Shown here: piece after piece, positions 34,228 to 42,674 of the stretch
Numbering within the stretch: position 1 is the first letter of the stretch
Layout of the letters: every line of letters begins with the position of its first letter
Translations under genes and position numbers: made by a program
The notes under the pieces: generated by a model
The model's database searches: none
What the model saw: only the letters and a program-made list of their open reading frames with translations
Told to the model about the DNA's origin: nothing
Assembly: GCA_965248685.1 (NCBI GenBank)
Contig: CBDFKC010000003.1
Span: 1,860,001 to 1,924,000, forward strand
Direction of reading: 5' to 3'
Source: VYFG01 sp965248685
GTDB lineage: Bacteria; Pseudomonadota; Gammaproteobacteria; Arenicellales; Poriferihabitantaceae
Length of the DNA stretch: 64,000 bases

Positions 34228-35275
34228 TATCAGTAGTGCCCAATCCGAATAGTTTGACCAGCCCACGACGATACTCTACCGAAAACCGATCGGCTGGAAC
34301 ACTAAAGTCATGGCTAAAATCCAGCGGCAGATCTGTTGGAGTTTGTCCTTCGACTAATGGTTTGTCTTCAGCATTAATGATGACGGCTTCTTCGCTCCAG
34401 GAGATAGTATCGGGATCACCCGTGGTATCTGTGTAGAGCTGAAATATGTGGGATCGATTATTCGATACAGGGCAAACCGCATCTGCAAAGTAATGCACAA
34501 AATCTGAATCAACCGGAGCAACGTGGATCAAGGTGGAAAACGGATAAGTCATTTCAAAGATATACCGAACGTCCCGGTTTGTTGCAGTGGATCCGTCGGG
34601 GAATCGGTTGCCCCCCTCAGTATAACTGACTTCAAAACGCAACCCGGTCTCAGTCTTGGTTACGTCATACGGGGGAAAAGAATCGGTTTTCTCTCCACCA
34701 AAACTTCGAATATGAACCCAGGGGAAATGCGCAATATCATTAAAATTCTCTACGTGTCGTCCTGCCGACGCCTGCCACTCATCAGGTGGCAGATAAACGC
34801 TTTTACGATCACTGACTTCCAGGGTCGGCCACTCCGGCAATTCTTTTATTGGCTGGGTTTTCAGGCAAACCCAAATCAGTCCGTAGCGTTCAACAGATTG
34901 ATAAACTGTAAGACAGAAATTTTCTGGTATCGGTGGCCTGGGTTTCGCAACCGATGGAATAAGTTCGCATGCACCAGTGGAATTGTAATGCAGTCCATGC
35001 ATCGGGCAGATTAATAAATCTTTTTCAATCATGCCGTCGCTCAGGCGGGCACCCCGATGGGGGCAACGATCCCGGGCCACGGTAATGTGCTTTGTGGTGC
35101 GATAAATGACCAGATCAATATCCAGCAATGTCTGGCGAACGGGTATCTGTTTTATTTCATGGGCAAAAGCCACTGGATGCCAAAACCCGGCGAGGATATG
35201 CCAGTCAGAAGAGCGAATAGCGCTTTCGGGTGGATAATCTGTCGCAGTCTTGGAATGGTTTTTAGGTAGAAACAT
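34220..35275 (-). CDS. Rieske-type oxygenase alpha subunit (complete)
   Basis: A 351-residue oxygenase in the vanillate-demethylase/NdmA-like group. Rieske ligands are C71, H73 (CPHRG), C90 and H93 (CPMHG). The catalytic motif ENFNDIAHFPWVH has the bridging D180 and the iron ligands H183 and H188. Such enzymes are homotrimers that N- or O-demethylate or hydroxylate substrates using a separate reductase. It is the first gene of the minus-strand set and faces the BMP transporter across 343 bases. No reductase gene is visible in the window. Confidence 0.9.
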   Translation of the reverse strand: MFLPKNHSKTATDYPPESAIRSSDWHILAGFWHPVAFAHEIKQIPVRQTLLDIDLVIYRTTKHITVARDRCPHRGARLSDGMIEKDLLICPMHGLHYNSTGACELIPSVAKPRPPIPENFCLTVYQSVERYGLIWVCLKTQPIKELPEWPTLEVSDRKSVYLPPDEWQASAGRHVENFNDIAHFPWVHIRSFGGEKTDSFPPYDVTKTETGLRFEVSYTEGGNRFPDGSTATNRDVRYIFEMTYPFSTLIHVAPVDSDFVHYFADAVCPVSNNRSHIFQLYTDTTGDPDTISWSEEAVIINAEDKPLVEGQTPTDLPLDFSHDFSVPADRFSVEYRRGLVKLFGLGTTDNE

Positions 35276-35618
35276 CGAAATTTAAATTGTGGTTGGAGAT
35301 TGCATTGTGAGGCGCAGTGGTTCCAGACAGTCAGGGTAAATTATAAATCACCCGGTTGGGTTCCGCCGCTTAGTCTACCCATAGATGCTCGGGTTAACAC
35401 CTTTTCAAAGAAAAATTCCGAAAGAGAAACCGTGTTCAAATTTCCTGGAGCAGGTTTGTGTTATCTATCAAAGAGTTGAAAAACACTATTAGTTTATTCT
35501 GATAAATCATCGACATAACTGGGGTTGCAAAATAGATCTAATTCTATAAATACATCTTTCTCGCCAGGGGTTATTATCTTATGCAAACTAAACACCTACT
35601 GATACAAAGAGGATTAAT
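35276..35618. other. Divergent intergenic region between Rieske operon and BMP importer
   Basis: These 343 bases hold no gene that I can support. Both operons must be started here, so one regulator could control uptake and oxidation together. A weak promoter-like TTGAAA near 35475 precedes TGATAA about 18 bases on, reading toward the transporter. I saw no long dyad and no convincing purine-riboswitch core. Confidence 0.4.
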
Positions 35619-36716
35619 ATGAAATTATCGCTGTTTCTGCGAACCTGCTTGACCCTGTTTTTGGCAACTTTTTTAGCCGGTGCTGCAACCGCCCAGGTTA
35701 CCCTGGAAGGCGATCCTAAAGTCGCTTTTATCTACTTCTCCCAGAAAAATGATGGCGGTTGGTCCGAAGCCCACGAGCGCGCCCGGCAAAAAACATCCCA
35801 GGAACTGGGAATCGAAATTGCCTATGTTGAAAACGTGGAGGAAACCAATGAGGCGGTTCGCCAGGTGGTTGATCTTTATACTGACCGCGGCTTCAATTTA
35901 ATCGTCGGCACCAGCTACGGATTCGGTGCGGGCTTAAAGGAAGCCGCTGAAGCCAATCCCACAATAGCATTTGTCAATGTGGCTGGTGACACTGAAGCGC
36001 CTAATCTCGAAACCTTTTACGCTAGAACCTACGAGGCCTGGTATCTAGCGGGTATGGCCGCGGGCTCGGTGTCAAAAAGCAATAAAATTGGAATCGTCGC
36101 CGGTTTCCCCGTGTCCATCGTTAACTGGGATATTAATGCATTCACTTTAGGTGCGCGGGCGGTTAATCCCAAGGTGGAGGTCATCGCGACCTTCGCTAAC
36201 ACCTGGTATGACCCAGTAAAAGAGAAGCAGACCGCCGAAGCCATGATCGAGCAAGGCGCAGACGTGGTTGCCTGCAATATGTCTTCCACTGCGGTTGTGG
36301 TCGCGGCCGAGGAGGCAGGGGTATATTCCGTCGGATTCCAGAATGATATGTCGGCAGCAGGACCGAAAGGGCATCTGACTTCAGTGTTATTTCATTGGGA
36401 CAAATACTATACCCCGTTGATCCAGGAAATATCTGGAGGAAACTGGACCAGCAAAGGTCTGCCACTATCCGGTATGCAGCTTGGTGCCGCTGATATTTCA
36501 ACTCTCAATCCTGCGGTTCCCGCCGACGTTCAGAAAAAGATTGAGGAAACCCGGGCGGCCATGCGCGCTGGCACCTTTAGTCCCTACGCCGGTCCGGTTA
36601 ACAAGCAAAACGGCGAGCAAGTAGTTGCCGCCGGTGCGACTATGGATGACGGCGGCCTATGGGGAATGGATTATTTCGTTGAGGGCATTATCGGCACCAT
36701 GCCTGCCGCGGAGTGA
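35619..36716 (+). CDS. BMP family ABC transporter substrate-binding protein
   Basis: A 365-residue exported binding protein; the signal peptide is LTLFLATFLAGAATA with cleavage near Q26. AGAGGATTAAT precedes the ATG. The mature part has the BMP/Med pattern: KVAFIYFSQKNDGGWSEAHERARQ, LIVGTSYGFGAG, FYARTYEAWYLAGMAAGSVSKSNKIGIVAGFP and GADVVACNMSST. Known members bind purine nucleosides and related compounds (PnrA, NupN) and also riboflavin. Together with the three following genes it makes a complete importer. Confidence 0.92.
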   Translation: MKLSLFLRTCLTLFLATFLAGAATAQVTLEGDPKVAFIYFSQKNDGGWSEAHERARQKTSQELGIEIAYVENVEETNEAVRQVVDLYTDRGFNLIVGTSYGFGAGLKEAAEANPTIAFVNVAGDTEAPNLETFYARTYEAWYLAGMAAGSVSKSNKIGIVAGFPVSIVNWDINAFTLGARAVNPKVEVIATFANTWYDPVKEKQTAEAMIEQGADVVACNMSSTAVVVAAEEAGVYSVGFQNDMSAAGPKGHLTSVLFHWDKYYTPLIQEISGGNWTSKGLPLSGMQLGAADISTLNPAVPADVQKKIEETRAAMRAGTFSPYAGPVNKQNGEQVVAAGATMDDGGLWGMDYFVEGIIGTMPAAE

Positions 36717-36766
36717 TTTTCCGGATAGCTGTTTAATCGCGGCCACTTGGCGGGCGGCGGCGCTCT

Positions 36767-38284
36767 ATGGTCGGTGCGGCGCTTAGCCTTGGCGGAGTTA
36801 ATAAGTCTTTCGATGGAGAACCGGCCCTTGATGCGGCCAGTCTCGATGTCTGCTGGGGTGAAGTGCATGGACTGCTCGGGGAAAATGGTGCGGGAAAGTC
36901 GACTTTGATGAACATCGTCTGCGGGTTATATACCCCAGACGATGGATTTATTAAGGTTAATGAGAAACCCGCGAGGATAAACGGGCCTTCCGACGCAACC
37001 CACTACGGAATTGGAATGGTGCATCAGCATTTCAAGCTGGTGGGGCCATTTACCGTTGCCGAAAATATCCTGCTTGCCTGCGGAAAAAAATTGCAGACAA
37101 CATCTATAGACATCGTCAGTGAACGGATAGTTGATGCCGCCACTTCACTCGGCTTTGAAATCGACCCTGGGGTTCGTGCTGACGGATTGTCGGTTGCCGA
37201 GCGCCAAAGAGTCGAGATTATTAAACTGATTTTGCTTGGGGCGGATATTCTGATCCTCGACGAACCAACCGCTGTGCTGACCGATGAAGAGTCCGATGCG
37301 GTGCTCACGCTATTACAGGATATGGCGAGTCGAGGTAAGGCGGTGATCCTGATAACCCATCGTCTGAGGGAAATAACCCGGTTTGCTGATCGGGTCACGA
37401 TAATGCGGGGTGGTAAGACTGTGTTGTCTGGCGCAGATGCCAAAACAATGGATAAATCTGATTTGGCCAACGCAATGGTAGGAGAGACTCTTGGTACCCG
37501 CCCGCCCATTAAAAATGACAGTAATGCGGCCCACAATTCAGTCCGGCTATCTTTACAAAATATCCGGGTAAACAGAGTCGGTGGAGCGGCCACCCTGGAT
37601 GATGTCAACCTTGACGTCAGGGCGGGGGAGATTGTTGGAATTGCCGGGGTCGGAGGCAATGGTCAAACCGAGTTAACCGAAGGAATCTATGGCTTGCTGA
37701 AATTAGACGGCGGTGAAATTTTTATTGATGGCTTTAACCTTTCCAACCACAGCATTAGGCAGCGGCGTGAGCTTGGCTTGCGACTGGTTCCCGCTGACCG
37801 GTTTGATTTTGCTTTGCTGGCTGAGTTACGAGCCTATGAAAACCTGGCGATAACCGACATTCCCCGGGGTAAGTTTGGCTCGCCCTGGTATTTGTCGAGA
37901 CGGCGGATGAAACAGCATGCCAAAAAAATATTCGACCAACGAGAAATTACAGGTGGTAGTCCGGTGTCCCGGACTCGATTATTGTCGGGAGGTAATGCCC
38001 AAAAATTGTTGTTAGGTCGGGAACTTGATGAGCGGCCTGCCGTGTTGATCGCCCATTCTCCAACCAGGGGTCTTGATGTCCGCGCCTGCCAGGCGGTGCA
38101 TCGAACCATACTTCAAAGTGTGGAGGAGGGCGCAGCTTGTTTGTTAATAAGTGAAGACCTGGATGAAGTTCTCGAATTGTCCCATCGTGTTGCGGTAATC
38201 AGTCGTGGAGTGTTGCATGGTCCGCTAGACTCTGGGCAATCCAGCCGCGGACAGATAGGTGAATTGATGGCGGGTCATGCTTAA
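36767..38284 (+). CDS. ABC transporter ATP-binding protein (tandem ABC domains, nucleoside type)
   Basis: A 505-residue protein with two fused ABC domains, as in YufO/NupO and sugar ATPases. Domain one has Walker A GENGAGKST, signature LSVAERQRVEI and Walker B LILDEPTAVL. Domain two has the usual degenerate P-loop GVGGNGQTEL and LSGGNAQKLLLGREL. It overlaps the first permease gene by 8 bases. It powers the BMP importer. Confidence 0.93.
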   Translation: MVGAALSLGGVNKSFDGEPALDAASLDVCWGEVHGLLGENGAGKSTLMNIVCGLYTPDDGFIKVNEKPARINGPSDATHYGIGMVHQHFKLVGPFTVAENILLACGKKLQTTSIDIVSERIVDAATSLGFEIDPGVRADGLSVAERQRVEIIKLILLGADILILDEPTAVLTDEESDAVLTLLQDMASRGKAVILITHRLREITRFADRVTIMRGGKTVLSGADAKTMDKSDLANAMVGETLGTRPPIKNDSNAAHNSVRLSLQNIRVNRVGGAATLDDVNLDVRAGEIVGIAGVGGNGQTELTEGIYGLLKLDGGEIFIDGFNLSNHSIRQRRELGLRLVPADRFDFALLAELRAYENLAITDIPRGKFGSPWYLSRRRMKQHAKKIFDQREITGGSPVSRTRLLSGGNAQKLLLGRELDERPAVLIAHSPTRGLDVRACQAVHRTILQSVEEGAACLLISEDLDEVLELSHRVAVISRGVLHGPLDSGQSSRGQIGELMAGHA

Positions 38285-39404
38285 TCAGTTTTCCCTGGTG
38301 CCGCGACAACACACTCCGTGGTGGCTATCCGTGCTAACACTAGTTGGTGGCATTGGACTTGGTTTATTTCTCGCTACCCTAGTTTTACTTGCTAACGGAG
38401 TAGACTTCAAAGGCATCATTAACGAATTTGTTCTCTACAGCTTTACCAATCCCCGAGGGCTGGCGCAAACCCTGACCAAGGGAACCGCATTGCTGTTGGT
38501 GGGTACCGCTTCTGCGGTAGTTCTTAAGTTGCGATTCTGGAATATCGGGGTTGATGGTCAGGTCTGGTTAGGGGCTATTGCCGCCACCGGAATTGCTATT
38601 CATGATATTGGGCCGCCCTCCATGCGGCTGTGGATTATGGCGACCGCTTCTGTCGTCGCGGGGGCTATCTGGATTGGTATCCCGGTGCTTATGCGGTTAA
38701 AGCTTGGGGTGAATGAAGTAATTTCTACCCTAATGCTGAGTTACGTCGCGTTCCTGGTTGCCCAGAGTGTGTTGTATGGCGGCTGGCGGGACCCCGCCAC
38801 CAGTTTTCCTGTGACCGAAGCATTCGACCCGGTAACCGAGCGACTGGCTCAGGTTGGTTTTGGCCATATGCATTCGGGGATTTGGCTAGCCCTGGCGGCT
38901 TCTTTAATTGTCAGCTACCTCATGCTGGTGAGTCGATTCGGTTTTTATTTGACCGCGGTGGGATTGAACCCGAGAGGTGCCAAAGGTGCGGGTTTGCCGG
39001 TTTCCCTGGTGATACTGCTGACCACCTTGATTGGTGGTGGTCTTTGTGGGTTGGCGGGATTTACTATCGTTGCCGGGCAGGAGTTTCGCTTGACTCAATA
39101 CGTTGCCCAGAACTATATTTTTAGCGCTATCTTGATTGCGTTTCTCGCGAGATTTAATCCTCTTGCGGTAATTCCCGTGGCATTTATTGTTGCCGGGCTG
39201 TTTACCGCAGGGGATACCCTAAAGACTTTTTATCAATTACCTTTGGCGGTGATTCTGGTGGTTGAATCATTGATCCTGTTGTCTGTGGTTGCGGTTGATT
39301 TCTTTGCCCGATTTAATATTGCGTTTCACCGACAAGCCCGATCTGAAGCAACAGACGGAAAGTCTAAAGATTTGTCTTCCTCCGGAGAGGGGTCAGTGGT
39401 CTGA
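38277..39404 (+). CDS. ABC transporter permease (YufP/NupP type)
   Basis: A 375-residue permease of the BPD_transp_2 family with about ten helices. The central motif LMRLKLGVNEVISTLMLSYVAF is diagnostic of the nucleoside/BMP importer permease. VGLNPRGAKGAGLPVS is the cytoplasmic coupling loop. The last 25 residues are hydrophilic. It overlaps the ATPase gene by 8 bases and the second permease by one base, so the four genes are translated together. Confidence 0.92.
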   Translation: MLNQFSLVPRQHTPWWLSVLTLVGGIGLGLFLATLVLLANGVDFKGIINEFVLYSFTNPRGLAQTLTKGTALLLVGTASAVVLKLRFWNIGVDGQVWLGAIAATGIAIHDIGPPSMRLWIMATASVVAGAIWIGIPVLMRLKLGVNEVISTLMLSYVAFLVAQSVLYGGWRDPATSFPVTEAFDPVTERLAQVGFGHMHSGIWLALAASLIVSYLMLVSRFGFYLTAVGLNPRGAKGAGLPVSLVILLTTLIGGGLCGLAGFTIVAGQEFRLTQYVAQNYIFSAILIAFLARFNPLAVIPVAFIVAGLFTAGDTLKTFYQLPLAVILVVESLILLSVVAVDFFARFNIAFHRQARSEATDGKSKDLSSSGEGSVV

Positions 39405-40327
39405 TGGAGTTTTTAGTTAACTGGATTGCAGCAACGCCGGGATACGCTGCGCCATTGCTATTGGCGAGTCTCGGTTTAATTATTAATGAACGGGCAGGGG
39501 TGCTGAATTTGGGGGCCGAGGGAATGATGGCCTGTGGTGCGTTGGCCGGGGCCGCGGCGAGCCTGGCCAGCGGTTGGCCCAGCCTCGGTATCCTGGCGGC
39601 AATGGCCGCCGGTTCAGCCATGGCGGCGTTGTTCGGTGTCGTCACGGTTTATTTGCGTGCCAACCAGGTAATAACGGGATTGGTTATTGTTGCCCTGGGC
39701 GCGGGGGTAACCGGGTTTCTCGGTAGAGATTACGTCAGCCAGACCCTGCCCGGATTCAAGGCTATGAGTTGGGGAGGTCTGACCGAATTAGCGGTTATCG
39801 GCCCAATTTTGTTTAAACAAAACCTGCTCACGTATCTGGCATTTATCACCGCTGGGGCTGTCTGGTACTTTCTGTTCAAATCAATGGTCGGATTGCGTCT
39901 CCGCGCCGTAGGGGAAGATCCAGCCACCGCCGATGCCTGTGGCTACAATGTGTTGTTGACCCGTTTCTTTGCAATTCTGGCCGGGGGCGCGCTATGCGGC
40001 GCCGCGGGTGCATATCTTACCTTGGCCTCGAGCTATATATGGGTCGAAGGCATGGTCGCCGGGCGCGGCTGGATTGCTATCGGTCTGGTTATATTTTCCA
40101 GATGGCACCCCAGGCTCGCATTATTGGGTGCTTTACTTTTTGGCGCAATTGAAGCCTTGATACCAAGGATTCAGGCTACCGGGGCGGACGTCCCAATATA
40201 TACCCTGATGATGTTGCCGTATCTGGCCACCCTGGGGGTTCTGGTTGTGGCCGGATTGTCCAGTCGCCGTATTTCCGAAGAGCCTGGCAGTCTGGGCACG
40301 TCCTACAATAGACAAGACCGACACTAA
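39404..40327 (+). CDS. ABC transporter permease (YufQ/NupQ type)
   Basis: A 307-residue partner permease. Motifs are NERAGVLNLGAEGMMACGALAGAAAS (about 29-54) and the coupling loop GLRLRAVGEDPATADACGYN. About eight to ten helices are present. It completes the importer; BMP-family systems of this composition carry purine nucleosides or similar ring compounds. The position, divergent from a demethylase-like operon, suggests an N-methylated purine, hydantoin or betaine as substrate. The 2OG-oxygenase gene follows after 73 bases. Confidence 0.92.
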   Translation: MEFLVNWIAATPGYAAPLLLASLGLIINERAGVLNLGAEGMMACGALAGAAASLASGWPSLGILAAMAAGSAMAALFGVVTVYLRANQVITGLVIVALGAGVTGFLGRDYVSQTLPGFKAMSWGGLTELAVIGPILFKQNLLTYLAFITAGAVWYFLFKSMVGLRLRAVGEDPATADACGYNVLLTRFFAILAGGALCGAAGAYLTLASSYIWVEGMVAGRGWIAIGLVIFSRWHPRLALLGALLFGAIEALIPRIQATGADVPIYTLMMLPYLATLGVLVVAGLSSRRISEEPGSLGTSYNRQDRH

Positions 40328-40400
40328 ACAGGGCGATTTTCCAGACTCTCTGGTTGCACTATACTTTCGGTGACGACGAACCATCCAGGTTAGCCAAACA

Positions 40401-41441
40401 ATGCCAACAGATAGAGATACAAATAGAATCGATACTGGCGTAGCAGTCAGAAAAATTTCATCAACCACGCCGGGTCTTGCCTCACGAAAACCCGCTTTTA
40501 CCGAAATTCCTATTGTGGATTTTTCACCGATGGGGTTGCAGGATACTGGCTCGCAGCAGGCGTTGGCCCGGGAAGTCTATAATGCTTGCACAGAGGTAGG
40601 GTTTTTCTATATTAAAAATCATGGTATCTCGCAGTCCACAATAGACCAGTTGTTACAATCCAGTCAGGATTTTTTCTCTCTGGATCAGTCACAAAAACTG
40701 GAAATCGATATTTCAAAGTCGTCGTTCAGTCGGGGGTACATCCCGATGTATGGAGAAAAAAATAATGAACACAGCAAGGGAGATCTTAAGGAAACATTTG
40801 ACATGGCAATTGAAATAGATCAAAACGATCCGGATTTTCTGGCAGGAAATCCGCTTTATGGTCCAAACCTGTGGCCCAACGGATTTCCGGCTTTCGAAAC
40901 TGTCATGAATCAGCACTTTGCGCGAATTACCAGCCTGTGCACCGATATTTATCGGGTGTTTGCCATGTCCCTGGATCTGGATCCGAATTATTTTGCTGAC
41001 ATGATTTCCAAACCCCTGGATATCCTTAGATTACTGCGCTATCCCCCTCAGCCAATTGTCGAAGATCAGAACCAGATAGGAACCGGCGCCCATTCTGACT
41101 TTGACTGTTTTACCGTGTTGTATCAGGACCCGGTCGGTGGACTGCAAGTGGTCAACAATAAAGGTGAGTGGATTGAAGCGCCACCGATAGACGGTACTTT
41201 CCTGATTAATGTAGGGGATATGATGGAGCGGTGGACTAATGGGTTATTTGTTTCCACAGTCCATCGGGTGATCAATAAATCCCATTCGGAGCGATTTTCC
41301 AGTGTGTTCTTTGCAGCGCCCAACTATCATACCAGGGTGGAATGCCTGCCTGGCTGTTGTTCTCCAGATAACCCAGCGAAGTACCCGCCGATAAGCGCAG
41401 GAGATTATATTGTTTCCCGCTATCAGGCAGTGTTGGTTTAA
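40401..41441 (+). CDS. 2-oxoglutarate/Fe(II) oxygenase, isopenicillin N synthase family
   Basis: A 346-residue dioxygenase. The N-terminal DIOX_N part contains VGFFYIKNHGIS and the double-stranded beta-helix contains the iron triad H231, D233 (GAHSDFDCFTVL) and H288 (STVHRV). R298 and S300 (ERFSSVFF) bind 2-oxoglutarate. Bacterial members hydroxylate amino acids, purine bases or plant-type metabolites, and a xanthine or thymine-like hydroxylase is one option. It follows the importer on the same strand and may be part of the same pathway. Confidence 0.88.
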   Translation: MPTDRDTNRIDTGVAVRKISSTTPGLASRKPAFTEIPIVDFSPMGLQDTGSQQALAREVYNACTEVGFFYIKNHGISQSTIDQLLQSSQDFFSLDQSQKLEIDISKSSFSRGYIPMYGEKNNEHSKGDLKETFDMAIEIDQNDPDFLAGNPLYGPNLWPNGFPAFETVMNQHFARITSLCTDIYRVFAMSLDLDPNYFADMISKPLDILRLLRYPPQPIVEDQNQIGTGAHSDFDCFTVLYQDPVGGLQVVNNKGEWIEAPPIDGTFLINVGDMMERWTNGLFVSTVHRVINKSHSERFSSVFFAAPNYHTRVECLPGCCSPDNPAKYPPISAGDYIVSRYQAVLV

Positions 41442-41508
41442 ATCAAATCCGAAGAACATATTTGCCAGCAATCAATGCTAACTAATTGTGTATTTAATGT
41501 AAAAAATT

Positions 41509-42660
41509 ATGACTAGCCAATTATCAATTGATCCCTCGGATTTTCCGGCATCAACCAGATCTACTTATTTAAACACAGCCTCGGTCGCTTTGATGTACGT
41601 GGGATGTCAACGGGCAATCGATGAGTGGAATAAGGACCTGGCAGAAAACGGCACGGTAAACTTTAACGAACATGCCGAGCAAACCATATTTGAGGGTCTG
41701 CACAATGCTTTTGCCGAACTGGTCGCGGCGCAACCGACGGATATAGCGGTGGCCTCTAGCGCCACCGAGCAGCTGGCCTCTCTTGCCTGGGCGGTTATGC
41801 CGCCCAGAGGAAGTACCATACTAACGTCGGGTATCGTGTTTCCGACGACGGTCTATCCGTTCTCCCGGGTTGCCAGGCATACCGGGGCTACCATGGAATT
41901 CGTCCCAGGGGAAGATGGTTATCTGGACCCGCAAAAGCTCCTGGAAAAAATTAATGACAATACTTCGGTTGTTTGTTTATCCCATGTCGAATTCGGTAGC
42001 GGTCAGCAATACGATTTGAAGTTGTTTTCCGAAGTTTGTCGGCAACATGGCGCGCTATTAATCGTTGATGCAACCCAATCCGCCGGAGCGGTGCCAATCG
42101 ATGCCGTAAATTGTGGAGCGGACGCAATTGTCTGCGGGGGATATAAATGGCTGTGCGGCCCATTTGGTGCGTCGGTAATGTACGTCTCTCCCTATCTGCA
42201 GAAATCCCTTGATCCGGGATTGGTTGGCTTTCGCAGCAATCGGGATATATGGAATCTGCAAGTGGATAGCCAGGATTATCCGGATACAGCCCATCGATTT
42301 GAATTCAGCACCATGGCTTATGGTTGCGCCAAAGGATTGGCTTCGTCGGTTGCCTATCTAAATAAAGTTGGAGTTAAAAATATTCAGGCCTATAACCTAA
42401 AGTTAGCCGACCGTATTATCGAAGCGCTGGATGAGATGGGCGCTGAAATATTCTCGCCCCGAGACCAACTGCAAAGAACTTCTATCGTTAGCGCGCGTTT
42501 TCCAAACATTGACTCAAAAAAAATTGTGCAGGGACTAAATGAGAAAAATATCATTATCTCCCCGAGACGGGATTTCTTTCGTTTCTCTCCGCATTTTTAC
42601 AACACACAGAATGATATAGAGACCGCGATTGACGCTATTGGAAATATCGTATCCCCATAA
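41509..42660 (+). CDS. Class V aminotransferase (cysteine desulfurase/isopenicillin-epimerase-like)
   Basis: A 383-residue PLP enzyme. The Schiff-base lysine is K213 in GGYKWLCGPFG and the PLP-nitrogen Asp is D187 in VDATQSAGAV. The opening STYLNTASVALM is typical for fold-type I, class V. The sequence lacks a conserved catalytic Cys loop of the IscS kind near the C terminus. A lyase, epimerase or transaminase function is therefore more likely than sulfur transfer. It follows the 2OG oxygenase by 67 bases and converges on the hydantoinase pair. Confidence 0.87.
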   Translation: MTSQLSIDPSDFPASTRSTYLNTASVALMYVGCQRAIDEWNKDLAENGTVNFNEHAEQTIFEGLHNAFAELVAAQPTDIAVASSATEQLASLAWAVMPPRGSTILTSGIVFPTTVYPFSRVARHTGATMEFVPGEDGYLDPQKLLEKINDNTSVVCLSHVEFGSGQQYDLKLFSEVCRQHGALLIVDATQSAGAVPIDAVNCGADAIVCGGYKWLCGPFGASVMYVSPYLQKSLDPGLVGFRSNRDIWNLQVDSQDYPDTAHRFEFSTMAYGCAKGLASSVAYLNKVGVKNIQAYNLKLADRIIEALDEMGAEIFSPRDQLQRTSIVSARFPNIDSKKIVQGLNEKNIIISPRRDFFRFSPHFYNTQNDIETAIDAIGNIVSP

Positions 42661-42674
42661 CTACAGGTAGTTAT
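42657..42674. terminator. Perfect palindrome spanning two converging stop codons
   Basis: ATAACTAC and GTAGTTAT form an 8-bp perfect stem with a 2-base core. The TAA of the aminotransferase and the TAA of the hydantoinase B gene lie in the two arms. There is no T-run, so it may be a bidirectional terminator or simply overlapping ends. Confidence 0.45.

Noticed and set aside
35276..35618. Purine riboswitch upstream of the BMP importer
   Set aside because: Nucleoside importers sometimes have one, but I could not find the conserved three-way junction core or paired loops; only AT-rich DNA and a weak promoter-like pair are visible.
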